Both the position numbers and the translations under genes were made by a program. From Didymodactylos carnosus (taxonomy: Eukaryota > Rotifera > Eurotatoria > Philodinida > Philodinidae), in contig CAJNOQ010001997.1 of the NCBI GenBank assembly GCA_905250885.1, positions 1 through 27,032 on the forward strand: a DNA stretch of 27,032 nucleotides. The letters run 5' to 3'. Positions 21,944-27,032 of the stretch are shown here, piece by piece. How positions within the stretch are numbered: position 1 is the first letter of the stretch; every line of letters begins with the position of its first letter. A model generated the notes under the pieces. That model saw only the letters and a list, made by a program, of their open reading frames with translations, did not search any database and was not told the DNA's origin.

Positions 21944-22002
21944 GTCTTAGTCTCTCGGGCTACGTTTCTGTAGTTTAAGTTTTGCACTTATTCTGTCATC
22001 AC

Positions 22003-22155
22003 TAGAGGTGGAACATTACTGTTACGGTTACCAGTAATACAAATATTGTATATATTCCTATTACCGTTACCGGTAATATCCCATGTATTCCTGTTACTAG
22101 TAATAGTATTATTCATAAAATTAGTATTACTTTTCAGTAAAGTAATACAAGAAAA
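22003..22155. repeat. Word island: GTAATAC / TTACCGGTAAT, possible truncated hAT-like element
   Basis: The left end TAGAGGTGGAACATTACTG fits a hAT-like terminus (TAGNGNNGNNA). It is followed by repeated GTTACCAGTAATAC, GTTACCGGTAAT, GTTACTAGTAATAG and AGTATTAC words up to about 22147. No matching right end or target duplication was found before the adjoining foldback at 22176, so the element may be truncated by it. Confidence 0.55.
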
Positions 22156-22175
22156 AAATTTTTTTCAAAAAAATA

Positions 22176-23084
22176 TTCAAAAGATTTCGAAACTTCTTCT
22201 TGAATGAAAAACGAATTTCATAAATGCTACAGATACTACAGTATAGACACTATCGTTGTGAATGCCCGCAGACTATTATCGGCGCCAAAATATAACGTAC
22301 TCTGTTGTTTTTCGAATAACTTCAAAACTATTCCGAAACCATTCGTACGATCGGTTTTCTAGGAGATCTTTGGAAAACTAGTTTGGATCTCCGGAAACTC
22401 ATATAGCAATCTATCAGATTTTTTTCATAGATAGATGGTCCACAGTGCCACTCCTAACCCAGTCAGGATCCATCTAAAATATGTCAGAATATCATGACGT
22501 ACTCTACTTTACCTGCTCAATATGATTTTTTACTTGAGAGCGGTAAGAAAACATTCTTATACTTCGGAAGATTTCTAGAAAGCCTTTTCAAAAACCAAAG
22601 TATTGTCTCTTGGTTTTTAAAGCTTCTATTGAGCTGCATAGTATTGAGCAGGCAAAATACAGTACATCTTGATATTCTGACATATTTTGGATGGATCTTG
22701 GCTGGGTTATGAGTTTTTTGGTTTTACTCAAATATAGGCAAAATGAGTTATTTTACTTAAAAAAATCCGATAGATTGCTATCTGAGTTTCTGAGAATCAA
22801 AACTAGTTTTCCAAAGATCTCCTGGAAAACCGATCTTACGAATGATTTCGGAAAAGGATTTTGCTTGTGAAAACATAGGCAAAGATGTCTTCTTTTGAGT
22901 GCCGAAACCCGCAAGTCTCTGTCTTGTAGCGTTTTGGAGTTATTCGAAAAACAACAGAGTGCCTTATATTTTGGCGCCGATAATAGTCTGCGAGCATTCA
23001 CAACGATGGTGTCTGATACTGTAGTATCTGTAGCATTTATGAAATTCATTTTTCATTCAAGAAGAGGTTACGAAATCTTTTGAA
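22176..23084. repeat. Outer foldback element, interrupted by a second element
   Basis: Arms at about 22176-22425 and 22759-23084 are inverted copies. They share CTTCTTGAATGAAAAA, TTTTGGCGCCGATAATAGTC (in reverse on the left) and GCAATCTATC(A/G)GATTTTTTT. The right arm carries about 60 bp missing from the left (around 22850-22910), so one arm has an indel. The two open frames in the right arm (minus 22753-23049, plus 22895-23083) are by-products. A separate foldback occupies the loop. Confidence 0.8.
22455..22709. repeat. Inner foldback element nested in the loop
   Basis: Arms at about 22455-22524 and 22643-22709 pair over TAACCCAG, GGATC, AAAATATGTCAGAATATCA and CCTGCTCAATA. The loop of about 118 bp itself contains an imperfect AAAACCAA/TTGGTTTT pairing. 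It has its own ends, unrelated to the surrounding outer foldback, so it most simply represents an insertion into the older element's loop. No target duplication was seen. Confidence 0.75.
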
Positions 23085-23220
23085 CATTTTCTGTGTCAGG
23101 CACAAGGCAGTGTATGCTTGATGTTGGAGAGTTGAAACTAAGACTAAAGAAAATCTATTTTGCCAAGATATGGGACAGGGACCGAAAACGGTTGCTGTTT
23201 CTGCATCTCTATAATTAAAA
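23085..23220. other. Short spacer, probable 3' side of the minus-strand ORF
   Basis: Nothing recognisable; it lies directly downstream of the stop codon of the ORF ending at 23221. Confidence 0.4.
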
Positions 23221-23754
23221 CTAAAACAGTTTTAACCTACTTTCATCGTTTTTTGTAAATTCATCCATTATTTCTGATAGAGCAAATATATACAAACGAT
23301 TATCTTGCTCATTTATTAAATCATTTATTTGTATCTCCACATTTAAATTTGTATAAATTTTATTCTTTAATTTCACAATAAGCATGTTGGATTGAGGAGC
23401 AGAATTTTTATTTTTAAAATTTATATTACCAGAAGGATAAAATGTAATTAATTCTGGCATCTCTGTTGAACTTTTACTATTAAATAGAATATGGTCAATT
23501 AAACTGAATAATGTAAAACTTTGCTCTGCTAGCATAATATCTATTTTCATTAATTTAAATAAATGAAATTTCTTTTTGTTACCAACATTAGATGATACTA
23601 GCATTGTTTGCATTTGTATTATACGACTGATGTTTGAGAATGATGTATTTCTTGGTTGATAGCTAACTAAAGCAGCCGGATTCTTTGGTTCGTCATCTTT
23701 TGTTCGTTCAAATAGTGGTGATCGTCGATCATTCGTCATTGGTACTCTATTCAT
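23221..23754 (-). CDS. Uncharacterised 177-residue protein
   Basis: A single open frame from ATG (23754-23752, context AAGCAATGA) to TAG (23223-23221) with no need for introns. The N-terminal 40 residues are polar and basic/acidic (TNDRRSPLFERTKDDEPK). The middle is helical with hydrophobic faces (FHLFKLMKIDIMLAEQSF), and the C-terminal part is Asn/Ile/Lys-rich and ends in an acidic helix and a basic tail. There is no signal peptide, no membrane segment and no family I recognise. Its composition matches the two other minus-strand ORFs more than the repeat-derived frames. It sits between two foldback clusters, and it could be the last exon of a longer gene. Confidence 0.55.
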   Translation of the reverse strand: MNRVPMTNDRRSPLFERTKDDEPKNPAALVSYQPRNTSFSNISRIIQMQTMLVSSNVGNKKKFHLFKLMKIDIMLAEQSFTLFSLIDHILFNSKSSTEMPELITFYPSGNINFKNKNSAPQSNMLIVKLKNKIYTNLNVEIQINDLINEQDNRLYIFALSEIMDEFTKNDESRLKLF

Positions 23755-24018
23755 TGCTTGTAAGTATATTAACTTTTTCTTGTTATGTCAACTATCATGT
23801 TATTGTAATTTCATTTCAGTAAAGCAATGATAAGAAACGTTATCTCTTTGTTTTTATTTAAATTAAATTTTCGCTTTCTTGTGTTTACAAACCCAAGGTA
23901 AAGGTGAAGTCCGCAATAACAACTGTAATCGGCCCACTAACAATAACCCTCGAATGGATCCCAGCCTCATCAGAATCACATCCGATTATCATATTCGACG
24001 ATTTCGACCCTTCCGAAC

Positions 24019-24624
24019 GCTTTCAGTCGAATATATCCGACAGAATCTACTTGAAACCAAGCAACAGTTTAGCATCAACAGTATGACTGTAAAATCAACA
24101 TTTCTCAGTAATCATATCATATTAAGCCTAGCGCAATACATCATTCCATGCGCCTAGAAAAGCTCTACAATATCTGTTAATAGGAAACTGAGCAAGGCTT
24201 GGCAGCGGCCGTTATGAATCAAATACTAGATTTTTTTCATAGGTCGCCGCTATGCTACAAGATATGTTAATTGGAAACTTCACGATATTAACATATCGTG
24301 CAGAGCTTTTCTAGGCGCATGGAACGATGTAGGAATGATTAGACATCATCTTTAGTTTCATCGAAAAAAGTGACCGACGGTTCGAGTAGCATAGCGGCGA
24401 CCTGTGAAAAAATCTAGTATTTGATCCATAACGGCCGCTGCCAAGCTTTGTTGAGTTTCCTATTAACAGATATTGTAGAGCTTTTCATGGCGCATCGAAT
24501 GATGTATTGCGCTATGTTTAATATGATATGATTACTGAGAAATGTTGATTTTACAGTCATACTGTTGATGCTAAACTGTTGCTTGGTTTCAAGTAGATTC
24601 TGTCGGATATATTCGACTGAAAGC
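24019..24624. repeat. Large palindrome, about 240-bp arms
   Basis: The arms 24019-24258 and 24386-24624 are inverted copies at high identity (about 95% by eye), separated by a 127-bp loop. They share TCGAATATATCCGACAGAAT, ATTTCTCAGTAATCATATCA and GGCAGCGGCCGTTATG. Inside the left arm and loop, a further inverted pair (about 24134-24177 with 24288-24332, around CATGCGCCTAGAAAAGCTCT) is nested. Open frames at 23904-24086 (plus) and 24557-24760 (minus) share the same 22-residue C-terminus because of the palindrome. The plus frame before 24019 (IPASSESHPIIIFDDFDP) reads like a real peptide but cannot be tied to a gene. Confidence 0.85.
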
Positions 24625-24626
24625 GA

Positions 24627-24956
24627 GTCTGTGGAAAACCAACTTCACAGTTCAGTGTAACAATTCGTTGTGGAAAGTCCATTCTGTAGAGCAAACATTT
24701 CTGAAGAAAATGAGACGTCTCCGCGCTCTCTACGGCACCTTTCACCCAATCGGCATTCAATGCACCGACTGTCCCATACCATCCAAACTAGCGGGAAAAC
24801 AAGCGTAGGGTCTTCCGTACATTCAATGCAAATTCACTAAAAGGTGCCGTAAAGAGCTCGGGGACGTCTCATTTTCTTCATAAATGTTTGCTCTGCAGAA
24901 TCGACTTTTTGCAAGGAATTGTTAGATTGAATTCTGAAAGTTGGTTTTCCAGAGAC
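24627..24956. repeat. Foldback (MITE-like) element, about 330 bp
   Basis: The arms 24627-24766 and 24815-24956 are inverted copies. They share GGAAAACCAACTT near the ends, and GAGCAAACATTT and GAAGAAAATGAGACGTC in the middle, with a 48-bp loop. It directly abuts the palindrome ending at 24624. It is non-coding. Confidence 0.8.
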
Positions 24957-25158
24957 CCTGGTTTGAACAGCTATGATAAAACAGTTTTCAACAGGACAGC
25001 AATTTCCAAATTCTATCAGCCGTTCAAATTTTTTTTCAAATTTGTTCTAGCTTGTACGATCCACGAGAAAAATCCAAAATAAAGGTGGCGAGCAATTTTT
25101 CGAGCCATTCTACGTAAAGCGGCGAAGTATTTAATAGACAAACACGGCTGTCAGGCTT

Positions 25159-25248
25159 CGTTAAGTTTCCAATTAACATATCTTGTAGCATAGCGGCTAT
25201 CTATGAAAAAAATCTAGTATTTGATTCATAACGGCCGCTGCCAAGCCT
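25159..25248 (-). repeat. Third copy of the GCAGCGGCCGTTATG repeat segment
   Basis: In reverse orientation this matches 24195-24282 of the left palindrome arm almost base for base: AGGCTTGGCAGCGGCCGTTA, TCAAATACTAGATTTTTTTC, CGCTATGCTACAAGATATGT and TTGGAAACTT. The right palindrome arm holds the remaining copy. The segment therefore exists three times in 1.1 kb. Confidence 0.85.
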
Positions 25249-25469
25249 CAACTTTTCGATAGTGAGCATAGGTTGGGATACGAAACTGCTACCGCTGCTT
25301 TACTGTTTTCTAAGTCGTATTGGAATCACATAATGACTAGGATGCACTTGGAACATGTTCCTTCTAAGAAGTTGCAACCTGCATTTAGCATATCGAATGC
25401 GAAAAAATGGATTTGAATCTGAAAAAAGTGATATTACATTTTCAATTTTGAGACTACGTTTTTTTAGTT

Positions 25470-25558
25470 TTGAAACTGCAAATGTAAATATCGAAATAGT
25501 CCAAAAGTTTTGCAGTTTCAAGTTTTTGTGTCGAGATATTTATATTTCGCAGTTTTCA
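25470..25558. repeat. Small word cluster: GAAACTGCAAA / TTTGCAGTTTC
   Basis: TTTTGAAACTGCAAATG, TTTTGCAGTTTCAAG and TTTCGCAGTTTTC occur within 90 bp, with an inverted pair at about 25476-25500 and 25533-25558. It is probably a further small foldback element; termini not defined. The surrounding stretch 25249-25577 has no recognisable gene. Confidence 0.5.
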
Positions 25559-25580
25559 GAACGTAGGATAAGAACCGAGA

Positions 25581-25753
25581 CGTTAGAATACGGAGAGGGA
25601 TATTTTCAAATTTGTTAACGTTTTAATCTGGGAAGTTGGTAGAATATAGGATAAAGTCGCAGTGAGCACTGCTTCTTTCGAATATAGAATAAATGAACAT
25701 TTCGATGAAAATATAAATGTTTTCCTTTTCTTATTCTGTTTTTTGAAAAATAA
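25581..25753 (+). repeat. Direct repeat, copy 1 (about 173 bp)
   Basis: It matches 26561-26733 in the same orientation at roughly 90% identity, including exact blocks such as GAATACGGAGAGGGATATTT and GAGCACTGCTTCTTTCGAAT. The copies are offset by 979 bp. Neither begins TG nor ends CA, which argues against ordinary long terminal repeats. Confidence 0.9.
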
Positions 25754-26159
25754 GAGAAACTATGATTTTCTAACACTATAAGGGACTATTCTTGACTCTT
25801 CAATTCTTCATTTTTCTTATCGTGGCATACAACATGCATATGCACACTACCTTTCTCTTCAACTCAATATAAGGGAATAATATTTAAATCGAATATCTAT
25901 GTATTATATCAACAAGGAAGAGAGTGCTCATTGCGTTCGAGCAACCACAATCATTATGAATTTTATTGTATATTGATGATGAAAAAGTACAGACTAATTC
26001 TCCACAGGTTCGAATCAAAAAATGACTTGTCATTTTACTTATTAAATAAAATAAAATTTCAGCAAATATTATCCCTGGCTATCATGACTCGAAGAGAAAA
26101 CCGGAAAGTGATGGTGGCCAAAAGGAGTTTATTTAACTGGTGAACATAAAAGAAACTAA
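25754..26159. other. Unique segment between direct repeats
   Basis: AT-rich DNA with a short plus frame (25931-26143, 70 codons) and no recognisable domain, primer-binding site or polypurine tract. Confidence 0.4.
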
Positions 26160-26443
26160 CCAGGTCAAACAAATCGTATACGATCGTATCTAAATCAGAC
26201 AAAATCGTACCAAATCGTATGTAAATCATATATGAATCGTGGTATCTCATTTGTCCTCTGGATCGTATAATACGATCGTAGTAGATCATATACGATCGTA
26301 CAATTTCGTATGAAATCGTATGATACGAACCAGAAGAGCAATCAGACGCCACGATTCGTATGTAAATCGTGCATAATCGTATATGATTTCGTACGATTCG
26401 TATACGATCTTGTGCGATCGGATAGGTCGACTCTATCACCTGG
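26160..26443. mobile_element. Word island: TACGATCGTA / AATCGTATACGAT, probable TIR element
   Basis: The inverted ends CCAGGTCA (26160-26167) and T(C/A)ACCTGG-type sequence (to 26443) bound 284 bp filled with ATCGTA words in both orientations, including three exact TACGATCGTA and two GTATACGAT. A 160-codon minus frame across it (26541-26059) shows repeated Ile/Tyr/Asp residues that come from the word and is not a gene. No target duplication was found, and the terminal repeat is short and imperfect, so the boundaries are approximate. Confidence 0.6.
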
Positions 26444-26560
26444 GTATGATTTTTCTTATGCTCAGCTGTGATATTAATAGACATATAACTCAAGAAATAC
26501 AGTGTACCTTTTTCTAAAAAACAGCGCGACATAGAGCTCAACTTATTTACTTCAAACTGA

Positions 26561-26733
26561 CGTAGAATACGGAGAGGGATATTTTCAAATTTGTTAACGT
26601 TTTAATCTGGGAAGTTGGTAGAATATAGGATAAACTCGCACTGAGCACTGCTTCTTTCGAATATAAAATACATGCATTTCGCTGAAAATATAAATTTGTT
26701 CCTTTTCTTATTTTGTTCTTTGAAGCAAAATAA
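26561..26733 (+). repeat. Direct repeat, copy 2 (about 173 bp)
   Basis: Second copy of the repeat at 25581-25753; see that entry for the shared blocks. It begins about 120 bp after the TACGATCGTA island. Confidence 0.9.
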
Positions 26734-27032
26734 CGTAAATAACACATAACGACGAGGATTATAAAGGGAGAAAGAAAAGTGAGAAAAGGCAGAAAAATAA
26801 GATAAAAGAAAAGAAAAATAGACGCAGTGTGTTGGATGTGTACAGTAGAATATAGCGTAATATACCATGAAAACCTAAGTGGAGTCTAAAGACCTCAAAA
26901 ATTGGAAATACCCCGACGAGATCTTAGCGCCGTACAACGTAACTCGTTGCACTGATTCCGAATACCTACGTTTCGAAAATTCCGTTTCTCTAGAAAAAAA
27001 CCAACGAATTTTGATATGATTTTTATAAATCA
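26734..27032. other. No recognisable gene
   Basis: A purine-rich stretch (AGAAAAGTGAGAAAAGG-like, about 26765-26820) and then unremarkable sequence to the window's end. Confidence 0.45.

Noticed and set aside
22753..23083. 98- and 62-codon open frames on opposite strands
   Set aside because: They lie in an arm of a foldback element, and the opposite arm has the same sequence without an open frame.
26000..26025. GGTTCGAATC, a perfect tRNA B-box core
   Set aside because: The flanking bases cannot form a T-arm or acceptor stem, and no A box lies at the right distance upstream.
26059..26541. 160-codon minus-strand open frame
   Set aside because: Most of it is a translation of the TACGATCGTA word island, with repetitive Ile/Tyr/Asp content; no domain.
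25581..26733. LTR retrotransposon with 173-bp LTRs
   Set aside because: The repeats lack TG...CA ends, and no primer-binding site, polypurine tract or coding region lies between them.
1..27032. CRISPR arrays, bacterial operons, rRNA genes, telomeric tandem repeats
   Set aside because: No regularly spaced direct repeats, no ribosome binding sites or co-directional gene runs, and no rRNA-like or telomere-like tracts were seen.

Overview
The window reads as eukaryotic, AT-rich, gene-poor animal DNA. Coding segments are broken by introns of about 57-67 nt with GT...AG ends, there are no bacterial-type operons or ribosome binding sites, and most of the length is repeats. Two relics (a zinc-knuckle retroelement ORF1 and a DDE-type transposase with an HDES motif) and the style of the membrane proteins resemble what I know from bdelloid rotifers (Rotaria/Adineta). 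That assignment is an inference from memory and could not be checked here.

Layout. 1-5.2 kb: no convincing gene; five foldback elements and a GA-rich microsatellite with a 19-bp tandem repeat. 5.2-7.0 kb: nothing recognisable. 7.0-7.2 kb: a cluster of AGTCCA words. 7.7-8.6 kb: decayed ORF1 of a retroelement. 9.4-10.8 kb: exons of a small single-pass membrane protein with damaged splice junctions. 11.3-13.0 kb: decayed, intron-containing DDE transposase. 13.3-14.2 kb (-): a multi-membrane-segment protein whose C-terminus resembles the last helix of insect-type gustatory receptors. 14.2-16.5 kb: nothing identified. 16.5-17.9 kb (-): a 459-codon ORF with a possible ubiquitin-like N-terminal region and a membrane-anchored C-terminus. 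18.8-26.4 kb: a dense array of inverted-repeat elements, with one 177-codon ORF at 23.2-23.8 kb (-).

The most notable signal is a set of islands, each 150-920 bp, in which one short, often palindromic word is repeated many times in both orientations; every island uses a different word (GAATTCGTA, CAAGTACTTG, GGTACCA, GGTAACTG, TACGATCGTA, GTAATAC/TTACCGGTAA, AGTCCA). Three islands have hAT-like terminal inverted repeats beginning (C/T)AG and flanking 8-bp direct repeats. I therefore read them as non-autonomous hAT-like transposons whose words are subterminal transposase-binding sites, so each word would be the footprint of a different transposase. The TIRs, words and direct repeats are seen in the sequence; the hAT assignment and binding-site role are inferred.

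The genes do not form a pathway. The plausible host genes (two membrane proteins and the 177-codon ORF) are all on the minus strand and separated by kilobases of repeats. Several coding segments carry single-base lesions at splice acceptors or homopolymers, so either gene decay or residual assembly indels should be kept in mind.
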